In this document: piece after piece, positions 54,846 to 64,000 of the stretch
How positions within the stretch are numbered: position 1 is the stretch's first letter
Layout of the letters: each line of letters starts with the position of its first letter
From: Rhynchopus sp. YZ270_cl-10
Lineage: Eukaryota > Euglenozoa > Diplonemea > Diplonemida > Diplonemidae
DNA: 64,000 nucleotides
Direction of reading: 5' to 3'
Assembly (NCBI GenBank): GCA_964035575.1
Contig: OZ037900.1
Coordinates: 434,001 to 498,000, forward strand
Notes under the pieces: generated by a model
Database searches by the model: none
The model's input: the letters and a program-made list of their open reading frames with translations, nothing else
What the model was told of the DNA's origin: nothing
Translations under genes and position numbers: made by a program

Positions 54846-56326
54846 CTAGACCCTGGTGTGTCGACTCCCTGCGTCGTCAATAATGACACGCACCTGCCCA
54901 GGGCGTTCACGCATGTTCAGCTCGCACACCTGCATCAGACTCACCCCACGGGTACCTTTGAGGGTGACAATCACGGCAAGCTTTGTCTCACCTTCAGCTT
55001 GCTTTGCACAACGTATCGAGGCGATGTGGTGCCCTGCAAGCATAGATGTGAGGGTGCTCCTGAGGCGTGCCGGGCGGGAGGCAAGCGTGGCAGGGAGGTA
55101 CCCGATCCAGAGCTCTGTCGTGGTGCGTGCGAGCATCGTGCCCCGCCAATGGGTGCGGCCTTCTGCACCCCCTCCACTGCCACACAGCTCCTCTTTGCGT
55201 GCCTGTGGCTCTGCAAGCTCAGCTGTGCATTCGTCTTCAGTAGGCAGGTTGTGACGCACACCACAGAGAACAGCCATCTCACGCAACGCACCCAACAGAC
55301 GCACCCTGTCCCTGCTCCCCACACACGGCACCCTCAGGGTCTTCCCAATCTCCGGGAACCGCAGCTCCCCTTCCTCCAACACCACCTCCCTCACCTCAGG
55401 CCGCTCCACCCCATTTCTGCTGTACCTCAAGGCCTTCCCAAAACGGTCCCCCTTCACCACAATCCGCCCGATCTCAGACAGATTGTTGACGTTCCACCAT
55501 GACACAGACTGCACTGCCTTGGTCTCCCCAGTTCGTGACACCTCGACTGCGGAAGGGGGGTTGTTGCAACGTCGCACTGAGGTTGCTTCAAGACCACGCC
55601 GTGAGACAGAAACGCTGAATTCAACCGAATCTCCAACAGACGGAGCGTACTTCTTGCATTGCGAGATATGGCAGAAGAGGTACCCAGTGTGGAGTGCAGG
55701 GTCCCTTGAGGTCGAGGTTGGAGTCACAACACCTGCGGGGATCACCACCGGCGCGTCAGGGAGGACCACACCATGTCCTCTCTGTGTCCAGGAGACAATC
55801 CGACCATGCAGACGCGCGCTGCTGTCCACCACACCACGCACCGTGATGACATCCGCCCCCTTCCCTGCAAGCTTGGCCTCCTGCGGGGTCGTTGTTGCCA
55901 CCCCATTGACATGAGTGATCTGCATCCCCACCACCACCCCTGCCACAGACGCAGGCAGCCCAGCCACAACCTTCCGCACCACACACCCCTCCCCCAGCAC
56001 CATCCCCAACGAAGCGCCTTCCGCACGATGTATCGACAGCGACACCACAACAGGGCCAAGCCCAGGGGGTGAAGGAGAAGCAGAAGCAGAAGCAGAAGGC
56101 GAAGGAGAGCACGGTGCAGAGGCAGTGGACGCAGCCTCAGATGAGGAGGATGAGCCCTCGCAGTGCACAGCAGTGCTTGGGGTTGTGGACGGTGGTGACG
56201 AAGGGGTCATTGTAGAGAAGAAGGGGAAGAGGGGGTTTGAACAAAGAAATATTCTGTTGTGAGGTTTGCCGAGAGGTGAGAGGTGAATGTGGTGAAGGGG
56301 GGTGGCCTTTGTGGTGGAGTCGTTGA
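53799..56326. repeat. Duplicated block, copy 2 (pair with 48750-51277)
   Basis: See the first copy. Borders: identity begins at CTTTCCCACTCATGTTGAGG-like sequence and ends inside GGTGGAGTCGTT. Confidence 0.9.
54846..56210 (-). CDS. PDZ / cold-shock / RRM-like protein P2
   Basis: 454 aa, the same length as P1 and identical except near residues 38-48, where P1 reads PSPSASSSSSPP and P2 SASASASPSPP. Domain limits as in P1: PDZ 54-127, cold-shock 133-214, RRM-like 366-445. The identity includes synonymous sites and the non-coding flank, so it reflects a recent copy or gene conversion, not selection on the protein. Confidence 0.7.
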   Translation of the reverse strand: MTPSSPPSTTPSTAVHCEGSSSSSEAASTASAPCSPSPSASASASPSPPGLGPVVVSLSIHRAEGASLGMVLGEGCVVRKVVAGLPASVAGVVVGMQITHVNGVATTTPQEAKLAGKGADVITVRGVVDSSARLHGRIVSWTQRGHGVVLPDAPVVIPAGVVTPTSTSRDPALHTGYLFCHISQCKKYAPSVGDSVEFSVSVSRRGLEATSVRRCNNPPSAVEVSRTGETKAVQSVSWWNVNNLSEIGRIVVKGDRFGKALRYSRNGVERPEVREVVLEEGELRFPEIGKTLRVPCVGSRDRVRLLGALREMAVLCGVRHNLPTEDECTAELAEPQARKEELCGSGGGAEGRTHWRGTMLARTTTELWIGYLPATLASRPARLRSTLTSMLAGHHIASIRCAKQAEGETKLAVIVTLKGTRGVSLMQVCELNMRERPGQVRVIIDDAGSRHTRV

Positions 56327-56785
56327 GCCTACAGCAACTTTGTTATCGATGTGTGTGGGGAGGAGGTGGTGGAGGGAGGTGTTTAAAAAAATAGGGGGTA
56401 GAGCTCTGAGTTTTTTGCGCTTTGTCTCCGTTTTATCCTCAACGCAATCCCTCTGACAGAAGAGGAGGAGGAAAGAAAAAGAAGCTGTAGATCCCTTTCC
56501 CACCGGTGGCTCTAGTTTATTTCTATTTGAAAACATAAATTGATAACGTACAGACACCTTCGTGTGTAGCGCAATTCCTCGCCAAGCTATGGTGTCGTGG
56601 ATACCGTCCTCGTCCCGCCTCTACTCGTCAAGTCGTGTAGGAAGCGGATATCATGGGAAACCACGTCCAGCTAGGCCCTAGGGGCGAGATAGGTTTGGGT
56701 AGGGTACTCTACTTCCCCCGCCCCACGTGAGACGTTCTGTTCTGGTTAGGTGCTCACAGCATGACACACGATTTTGGTTGCCTGT
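56211..56785. other. P2-ANK3 spacer
   Basis: Related to 51162-51962 but shorter: the CTAAGC hairpin section of that spacer is absent. No gene seen. Confidence 0.5.
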
Positions 56786-58549
56786 TTATCTCCTTGTGTA
56801 TTTTTTGTTTCTCAAGATCCGGCAACATTCATAAGAACATTCTTCCGTAGCAATGTCCATTGCTGTCCTGCCATCCTCGTCCTGCACAGACTTGTCCGCA
56901 CCGTAATCGACAAGCACCTGCAGAGTGCCGGGGTACGAGGCTTCTACTGCCATGTGCAAGGCAGTGCAGTTTCCAGGTGCGCGTAGGTCCACTCCTTGAG
57001 TCAGGGCATAACGCACTATATCGGCGGATCCTTGAGACACAGCCTGGGTGAGAAACGTGTTGCTCCCTTCGTCTGCAACATGCACGTCAGCACCAGCTTC
57101 GACTAGTACCTTTGCTGTGTCCAGTCCCCCTCGACCTGCTGCAGCAAGCAGGGGCGTGGATCCGGTACCGTTTGTTGTGTTCACGTCTGCCCCTGCCTTG
57201 ATGAGGTGTGAGCACAGTGCGGCACCTCCATAGCACTGTGCTGCATATGCCAGTGGTGTGTCCCCAGAGGTGTTCCGCGCATCAATCGGTGCACCTGCTG
57301 CAATAAGCTCACGCGAGGTGGCGACGAACGCACGCAAGGCTGCATAGTGGAGGGGTGTCATGTCGTCTTCGTTGCGTGCGTCAACGGCTGCACCACGCTT
57401 CAGGAGCATCCGCACCAGCTCCGCTTGTTCGTTATCTGCAACGCCGTTGTCGATGCCGGTTACGGCGTGCAGCATGGTGTTGCCCTCATGGTCCACGACA
57501 GACACAGACGCACCCTTCCCAAGCAGACACACCACCATCTCCCTGTGCCCCTTCTCCAACGCGTCATAGAGCAGCGTCACGCCAAAGTCGTTGATAGGTT
57601 CGTCCACAGACACCCCGTACTCCACGAGCAGTGCGACCGACGCAACTGTATCCACGTCACGATCCCCCAAGGACTCAGCCACGGCAGCGAGCAGGCTCCG
57701 CTGCTCCGGTTCCAGTTCCAGTGCGCCATATCCAATCAACAGGAACAGACAGAAGTAGCATTCACGAGCGGCAATGTGGAGTGGGCTGTGCCCCTCGTCG
57801 TTCGGCACACCCATGTCGGCCCCAGCCTCAAGGAGCAGATTAAGGCAGGCAGGCTGGCGACATCCTGCAGCAACCGTGAGTGCTGTCTCGCCATCGTCGA
57901 GTGCGTCCACCGACACCCCATGCACCAGCAGCTCACGTACGCACTCGTCATGACCTTTGCACACGGCCAGGTGGAGACAAGAGTCTTCCTCCTCCTCAGT
58001 CGGAGCAATGCGGACACCTGCACGCATCAGGAGGCGAAGATACTTAACGTCCCCACGACGGCATGCCCCACACGCCACTATTTGCATATGTCCCTCGAGC
58101 ACGCCTGCATCCAACATGGCTGTGAAGAATGAGACTGGACGGAAGGTCATCGCGGCGATACCCATGGCCACGATAGGGAGTTCCCCATCTGAGAACGTGA
58201 CACCCATCCCAAGCAGGTACCGGAGCACGTCCTCCTTTCCAGTCGCCATTGCTTTCGCGAGCGCGCCGGACACTGGAGCATTGTACCACATCAATACCTT
58301 CACACAGTCAAGGTGTCCCTTTCTGAGTGCAATCTGCAGCGCACTGTCGTTTTTCACACGGCGGCCGCAGTCCGCACCACAGTCAGCAAGAAACTCTACC
58401 ACATCCGCGTGGCCCAGAGACGCTGCGATGTGCACTGGAGTCTCCTTGTCCTCACCGCACACCTCCAGCCCAGCCCCAGCAGCAACCAGCCGCTTCACAG
58501 CTGCAAGATCCCCAATGCGTGCAGCCTCGCACAGCGGCTCCTTCGCCAT
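56786..58549 (-). CDS. Ankyrin-repeat protein ANK3
   Basis: 587 aa. About 15 ankyrin repeats as in ANK1 and ANK2, ending NKKYTRR. Distinct stretches at residues 75-200 (LRKGHLDCVKVLMWYNAPVS, later GHMQIVACGACRRGDVKYLR) and near 520-545. Its middle (residues 200-290) tracks ANK1 (VHGVSVDALDDGETALTV), while parts of the C-terminal half track ANK2 (GRGGLDTAKVLVEAGADVHV), so the three are mosaics. No P gene follows on the upstream side within the next kilobase, so the array ends here. Confidence 0.85.
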   Translation of the reverse strand: MAKEPLCEAARIGDLAAVKRLVAAGAGLEVCGEDKETPVHIAASLGHADVVEFLADCGADCGRRVKNDSALQIALRKGHLDCVKVLMWYNAPVSGALAKAMATGKEDVLRYLLGMGVTFSDGELPIVAMGIAAMTFRPVSFFTAMLDAGVLEGHMQIVACGACRRGDVKYLRLLMRAGVRIAPTEEEEDSCLHLAVCKGHDECVRELLVHGVSVDALDDGETALTVAAGCRQPACLNLLLEAGADMGVPNDEGHSPLHIAARECYFCLFLLIGYGALELEPEQRSLLAAVAESLGDRDVDTVASVALLVEYGVSVDEPINDFGVTLLYDALEKGHREMVVCLLGKGASVSVVDHEGNTMLHAVTGIDNGVADNEQAELVRMLLKRGAAVDARNEDDMTPLHYAALRAFVATSRELIAAGAPIDARNTSGDTPLAYAAQCYGGAALCSHLIKAGADVNTTNGTGSTPLLAAAGRGGLDTAKVLVEAGADVHVADEGSNTFLTQAVSQGSADIVRYALTQGVDLRAPGNCTALHMAVEASYPGTLQVLVDYGADKSVQDEDGRTAMDIATEECSYECCRILRNKKYTRR

Positions 58550-59904
58550 GATGATGTGACAGTGATGCTGTGAGGTGTGGTGGGGACAAAGTTTTGCAGG
58601 AGGATGGTTGAGGCAAGTATTATGGGGACTCTGTGTTTTGCTTTAAAAAATCTGAGAAGTGCTGGTTTTCCCCCCTCCCACCCACGAAAACAAAAGTATA
58701 TAGAAACAGTGGGGAGGGAGGGACTTTAACCACAAAGAGCAAAGAGTATCATATAACAAACAGCTTGCGGAGTATACTCTCGACAGACGACCAAATACGC
58801 ACACAATGGGTGATATCCTGCTAATCAGGACGACCCATATCTGCTTTCAAAACACATTTACACGGGCGATTCATTTTCGAAACAATTTAAAACAAAAAAA
58901 TGCTTCCTTATTTGTCCAACGCTGTTAGTGGACTCGCAAAAAAAAAAAAAGAAAAGAAAAGTTTAATAGATGAACCTAAGCCTCTCGTGTGCTTGGTCAC
59001 CTTGATCATATTCGTTATTGCAAAAAATTCTTGGTGTGGCTGAGTCCAAAAAAAAGAGGACACTGTTTGTCATGACTTTGCCAGGGTCCGTTTTTTCTTT
59101 GGATGTTTTCAGCCATCACCATTTCACAACGCAATCATTGCGTTGTTATTCGTTCCCTGGTGGGAAATTCGTGCACAACCAGAATCTTCGTGGAGAAAAG
59201 CACCCCCCCCACCCTCGCCTTCCTCTCATTCTTTTCTTTCTTTGCCATATGGTTCTTCTTTTTGACATTTTGTAAGCCAAAAAATGGCTCAAAAGAGGCA
59301 GTAACAAAAGTTGAGGAATGCCATGCAACCTAAGCCTCAAAGAAGTGGGTTTTTTGATCAAAACACGCACAGTATGTCCGTAGACCAGGTTGCAACATGG
59401 GGGTAATTCTTTTGTGAATGAATAACAATTCAAGGAAAAAACCCCTACTCGAGAAAACACTTTTGCAACGTCGTAAGAAAAGAGTTCCGTTGGTAGGGGT
59501 GGGATACACCTTGATGGGAAAAGGACAATGTAGAAAAAAAAGAAAAGTTTAAGATGATCCTAAGCCTCTCGCGCTTAGCCACCTCTTAAAAAAATGAAAA
59601 CTTGAAAGATGAAATGTGCCTCTCGTGCACACACACATATTTTAAAAGGTGATTATGCCGCACCGTGCACAACACTCATTGTTTGTATTAAGCTAAAGGT
59701 GTGTGTCTATGTGGGGTAATCTACAGATAATTACACAGAACATATGAACACATACACACCCGCTCAAAAGGGCTTTGGCAGAAAGAAATAGAACGGAAGA
59801 AAAAGAAGAATTTTTTTTTTTGTAAGATGAACGCAATCCTCACAGCAGTTTAGTAACCGAATAAAATGATTTCACAATATACTTCTATTCTATTGAATAG
59901 AAGG
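58550..59904. other. Intergenic with hairpin repeats
   Basis: Two full CTAAGC hairpin repeats (58961-59015, 59544-59585) and a partial one (59323). No gene supported. Confidence 0.5.
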
Positions 59905-60015
59905 TACACCGTATTCGTACAAAAATTATCGACCGTAAAAAAAGGTTGAATTTCCATAAAAATTCTGAAAAGGTCAAACCTTATTATTGATCGATAATTA
60001 TGTACGAATACAGTA
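59905..60015. mobile_element. MITE, CGTATTCGTAC group
   Basis: ACCGTATTCGTACAAAAATT at the left and TAATTATGTACGAATACAGT at the right; AAATTATCGACCGT mirrored by TTGATCGATAATT. The TTCTATTGAATAGAAGG palindrome precedes it and ATAGGGTGCACTAAATG follows. Confidence 0.8.
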
Positions 60016-60210
60016 ATAGGGTGCACTAAATGGCAATGAATAAAATAAAAGAAAATGGTGTGACCACCCAAACCGATTCTCCGTGGTTCTTCCGTAGGTA
60101 CTCCGGTAAGGGGGGTATACTTTTTTTTTGTTGTTTTCGGTTTTCGCCACCCGGGGGGCTTCGAGACCTGGCAACCGCACACGTACCACACGTACCACAC
60201 AGTACACACA

Positions 60211-60561
60211 GTATACACAGTATACACAGTATACACAGTATACACAGTATACACAGTATACACAGTATACACAGTATACACAGTATACACAGTATACACA
60301 GTATACACAGTATACACAGTATACACAGTATACACAGTATACACAGTATACACAGTATACACAGTATACACAGTATACACAGTATACACAGTATACACAG
60401 TATACACAGTATACACAGTATACACAGTATACACAGTATACACAGTATACACAGTATACACAGTATACACAGTATACACAGTATACACAGTATACACAGT
60501 ATACACAGTATACACAGTATACACAGTATACACAGTATACACAGTATACACAGTATACACA
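60211..60561. repeat. (GTATACACA)39 satellite
   Basis: 351 bp of a 9-bp unit containing the palindrome GTATAC, flanked by a few GTACACACA and GTACCACAC variants at 60180-60210. Overlapping long ORFs (YTVYTV, HSIHSI, TQYTQY types) are artefacts. Confidence 0.95.
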
Positions 60562-62534
60562 GTACACACAGTACACATTATATACGGGCGGTTCATTTTT
60601 TTTCAACGGATTTTTTCCGTTATTTTCGCGCGAAAATGCCATTTTTGGCACGTTTCAACCAATACAAACCCGTGGTGACCTCTCTCAGTCAAAATTGTGG
60701 TCATTTCCCCCTTGTGACAGAAACTGAGAACAACAAAAAAAAAGTATACCCCCTAGCAGTTCTCCGAGGTTCCTCCGTGGTTCTTCCGTGGGTTCCCCGT
60801 ACCCCTTGAATCACACCAGAAAAGTTTTTATAAGATGACCCTAAGCCTCTCGTGCTTAGTCACCTTATCATATTCGTTATCGCACATGAACTCATAAAAA
60901 TGTGCTAACGAGGTAAGAGAGAGAGAGGAGAAATGTTTTGCCACAAATTTAGCCAAAAAAAAAATTGACTTGAAATACAACAGCCCAAGACATGTGTACC
61001 TTGGTACAATGACTGGTGGACCCGGGGTGGGAAAAAAACCACCCTAAATATGGCTTGTAAAGGCGGATGAAATACTATTCAGTTGGCGGAGGGGGGGAAA
61101 ATAGTAAAAAATGGTGGTCGATGGGAACACCCCCGACCGACCCACGATACGATTCCACCCACCTGCGGCCAACAGCAGACGGTGCAAAAAGGAAATTTAA
61201 CCCTTACCGTAATGGGTACAGTGCGGGTACACAACCTCTGCCCCACCTTCTTGGAGTAAAAAAGGTTTTGTGAGATGAACCTAAGCCCCTCTCATGCTTG
61301 GCAACCTTAAAAAGACAACGATTGAGAGAAAAAAAACTGGGTTTTTATGGAGGGTTTTACGTTTGGGGGGGGGGAGAAGATACAATGCAAATACAACGGG
61401 GGGGATTGAATGGGCGGTATATGAAGTTTTTGACACGTTTTGCTTTGTGCTCTTGTTTTGTTTGCAATCACGGATCATTTTTTTTCTTTTTTCTATTAGA
61501 CAAAGTGCATGATTCCTTTTTCCGCTTTGCGCCCGTTTCCTACTGAAAAAAGAGCGTATCGAAAAGGTAACCTCAAAAATCGGATAGGGAAAGAAAAAGA
61601 CAGAGAAAAAGGAAGGTGCTAACGACCTACCGTTCATCCGGTGGGGTATATCAAACCCCAGAGCAAAGAAAAAAAAAAGAAAGTAGTGGAGTTCATCCTC
61701 GGGTGTCTACACTAATACAACCAAGTTTTCAAAGAAAGGAATTTGTAAAGATAAACCTAAGCTTCTCTTGTGTTTTTTTTTTGATAAATTGTTGGAGTAG
61801 TGTAGTTGCCTCAGTTGTGTTGCCACACAGTTGCGCAATCTCCACATTTTTTAGTCACCCTTGAAAACAAAAAACACACACATAGCAGAGAAAAAAAGGC
61901 AGTTACGCCTCTTCATTTGAGGAAAAAACATTTTCCTCTTTTTTTCGTTCTATAAACACGAAGTTGGGGAGAGGGAACCTGAAAACAGTAGGATCGGTAG
62001 GTAAGTAAAAGGAAAAAAGGTTTTTTTTTTTTTCGTTGATTGCACAATCCTCCTGTTTGAGGGATGATTGGCGACCGTACCGGTAATACTATTTCCCCTT
62101 TAAAGCAAGCTTCGTAGGAATAATACTAAAAACCCCCACAGGACAAAAAAAAAGGGGGGGTGTACAAAGAAAGTGAAGTTGATAGCGCCAACGCCTCTGG
62201 GACGGAAGGCAACTGCGGAGGTGTTGCGTTTGGGAGTTGTCTACAAGGAAACTGTAAGCAGGCAATCACAGTCATTTTTCCCCCATCCTGACTGGGAAGA
62301 GGAAAGAAAAGTGTATAAGATGAACCGAAGCCTCCTTCGTCACCTTGAAAATAAAGAGAAGTTTTGAAGGTGCAAACACCTCACCGTTCATCGGCTAACG
62401 CAGACACTAATAAATGATGTCTCCCGCTTAGTAGAACTAAGAAACAAAGAGATCTTGATATTTGCACAAAACAACCCAGACAGCGAACGCAGGGCATAAA
62501 AATTTATTTTTCTCCTCCTCCTCCTCCTCCTCCT
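60562..62534. other. Intergenic mosaic of short repeats
   Basis: CTAAGC hairpin repeats at 60824, 61262 and 62310. Also an inverted copy of the AAAACTTGGTTGTATTAGTG repeat (61683-61735), a TTGTTGGAGTAGTG copy (61785-61848), the GATTGGCGACCGTAC repeat (62036-62120) and GCCAACGCCTC/CACCTCACCGTTCATCGGC motifs (62185, 62385). No gene supported. Confidence 0.55.
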
Positions 62535-63611
62535 TCACTTTGCCCACCGAATACTGCCGGTTGATATCTTGCTGACATCCCCTACTGAAGCCACCGAGCC
62601 TGCCTTGCCAAACTCAGGTTCTGAAGATACGATGCTCACATTAGGGTCTCTGAAACGCGTCTCGAATGCTTCACCATGCGTTGTGCTACCTCCAGCACCA
62701 TGGCTCGCGTATTGCACGTCAAACGTTGCGTTTGCCGATGCATCGCTGGTCTCCAACACTCCAGCAACAGGAGTATTAAATGGACTCAAAAAGGGGTCTT
62801 TGTCCCCTCGTCTCCCCCGTGGGCTTGGGGAAACCTGAGGAGGGTGTCCAGTGTGTTCGGTCATTCCATTGCGATCCTCCGCAATGCGCGAGGCAATGAC
62901 GGTGATGGGATCCTGCCGTTGTGTTGCCTGCAGCTCGTCGCTTGGTGGGTTTTTGCTCCGATCGGACTTTACCATTTTCGCTGGTTGTTCGGTTTTTTTA
63001 TTATCCCTTTTCACCATAGATGCTCCTCGGGTGGACCGATACCGTTCCCCACTGTGGTAGGACTGCATTGTCCTCCATTTGCATTTTGGGTCAGAAGAGG
63101 ATGGCCCTGCCCATTCGTGTGGATGGTGTGCAGTGGAGGGGCGTTTGGGGGTTCGTCTCCCGTTTGCTGCGAGGGTAGCCATTTCATGTATATTATGCGG
63201 CATATTGTGGTACAGCATGGTAGTGTTGGCGGAAAGAGTTTCTACGGCATGGTTTTCTGGTAGTAAATTTGCGTTTGGGATTGGCCGAATTGATCGAAAA
63301 ATTTCTTCGCGAATGTCAGCTTTTTGAATAGCACGGACCTGCTGAGGTGTAGAAGGGTGTAGATGAAAGTCTGCCACGTGGTCCTCCCATTTATCCATTG
63401 GAGTGCGTAGGTCGCGCTTCACGTTGCGTCTCTCAAAGCGTGGCGTGCTTGGCTTCGGTGCAGTATCCTCCATGGTGGAAGAGGCAACAGCAGGCGCGCC
63501 ACCAACACCCACGGTGCTCCCCCAAGCGTATTCCCCGTCATCCAGCCATCGGTGGCTGTCGGACACCCCTCGGTATGCGGAAGTACCAGCGGGGGCGCGT
63601 TTTGCTTCCAT
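62535..63611 (-). CDS. Unknown 358-aa basic, disordered protein
   Basis: The start is set at the ATG at 63609-63611; the frame stays open upstream only through Pro/Ser-rich low complexity. No domain recognised. Residues 50-120 are the most ordered part (KRDLRTPMDKWEDHVADFHL, later KADIREEIFRSIRPIPNANL). Residues 150-235 are basic and rich in Arg, Lys and Ser; the C-terminus is Ser/Thr/Gly-rich and ends SIRWAK. A His-Met-Asn tract (TTMLYHNMPHNIHEMATLAA) stands out near 125. It may be a scaffold or cytoskeleton-linked protein, but nothing in the sequence proves this. It is far from other genes (about 4 kb from ANK3). Confidence 0.55.
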   Translation of the reverse strand: MEAKRAPAGTSAYRGVSDSHRWLDDGEYAWGSTVGVGGAPAVASSTMEDTAPKPSTPRFERRNVKRDLRTPMDKWEDHVADFHLHPSTPQQVRAIQKADIREEIFRSIRPIPNANLLPENHAVETLSANTTMLYHNMPHNIHEMATLAANGRRTPKRPSTAHHPHEWAGPSSSDPKCKWRTMQSYHSGERYRSTRGASMVKRDNKKTEQPAKMVKSDRSKNPPSDELQATQRQDPITVIASRIAEDRNGMTEHTGHPPQVSPSPRGRRGDKDPFLSPFNTPVAGVLETSDASANATFDVQYASHGAGGSTTHGEAFETRFRDPNVSIVSSEPEFGKAGSVASVGDVSKISTGSIRWAK

Positions 63612-64000
63612 TTTGGGGAATGTGTATAAAGGGGAAGGGGAAGGGGAAGGGGGCTGTAGGATAAGAGGGTGTGGGGGGAGAGGGAGGGGGCGTGGAGGTG
63701 GCCAGAGGCTGCAGGCGGGAGCGAACCTGGTTGTGGAAGAAGGGAAGAAGGGAAAAGTCATCATGGTCCAGTTGGAACCATGCTTCGAGCTTGGATGACG
63801 GCCCCCTCTGCGAGGCCCCTCTCAGGAGGAGGTATACTCGCGTCTCGCCTTGAAGTGATGTAAGGACGTAAACGGCAGGAAAAATACAAAAAATATATTT
63901 GACGCGCAAAGGAAATGGGTCCCCGCGGCTACGAAATTGATTGAGGTGGTGTGGATCGGGCTAGAAGAGGCTTCGTTGTGGCAGTCGAGAATGGCTGCAC
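63612..64000. other. 5' flank of the last gene
   Basis: Polypurine GGAAGGGGAAGGGG at 63633-63655, so pyrimidine-rich on the gene strand; likely promoter or leader. Nothing else seen. Confidence 0.4.

Noticed and set aside
59850-60809. Long ORFs of YTVYTV, VYCVYC, HSIHSI and TQYTQY type
   Set aside because: A 9-bp satellite is open in every frame that lacks a stop; artefact.

Overview
The window is nuclear DNA of a microbial eukaryote. An Ataxin-2 homologue has five GT-AG introns (43-221 bp), codons are GC-rich, intergenic DNA is full of A/T homopolymers, and the DNA transposons and satellites are of eukaryotic type. A Crinkler/RHS-like NTPase-nuclease and ankyrin-protein paralogs suit a free-living or parasitic protist. 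I cannot name a lineage. Except for the proposed transposon genes, few genes look like normal housekeeping genes; every gene supported here lies on the minus strand.

Layout. 1-576 is a pure TCGGGG satellite. 839-3532 holds a Crinkler/RHS-like gene and a small upstream ORF. 4334-7373 is a TIR element with a second TIR element nested in it. 8260-8738 is an ATGCGCAT-rich element. 9349-13393 is a 4.0-kb TIR element whose empty site survives twice in this same window (about 38740 and 39010). 16968-20379 is Ataxin-2. 23112-25202 encodes three fused, near-identical thiopurine-methyltransferase-like domains. 26-33 kb is a patchwork of MITEs and short dispersed repeats. 33084-42336 is an unbroken chain of four TIR elements: a 2.1-kb element; a 5.04-kb element with two genes and roughly 0.5-kb inverted ends; an 848-bp element inserted at its end; and a 1.2-kb perfect hairpin. 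43486-44352 is an unknown gene. 44661-46528 is a TIR element swollen by two satellites. 46869-58549 is a tandem array ANK1-P1-ANK2-P2-ANK3. 60211-60561 is another satellite, and 62535-63611 is an unknown gene.

Main observation. Most TIR elements here share one architecture: a short terminal inverted repeat followed by clustered short palindromes, each element having its own palindrome. In the 4-kb and 5-kb elements these palindromes share a 20-bp frame, TGAC-N4-TATA-N4'-GTCA, in which the inner arms differ but stay complementary (CAGG/CCTG in one, AACC/GGTT in the other). Their extreme ends are also alike (CACCGTGCGCTGGTCAG and CACGGTGCGGTAGTCAG). The 5-kb element encodes a 618-aa zinc-finger protein that is a candidate transposase, plus a 310-aa protein of unknown role. 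I read this as a transposon family with element-specific dimer-binding sites.

Second observation. In the ANK-P array, the P gene and its spacers are almost identical between copies over about 2.5 kb, while the flanking ankyrin genes have diverged, mostly in a few repeats. P encodes a PDZ domain, a cold-shock domain and an RRM-like C-terminus, a combination I do not recognise.
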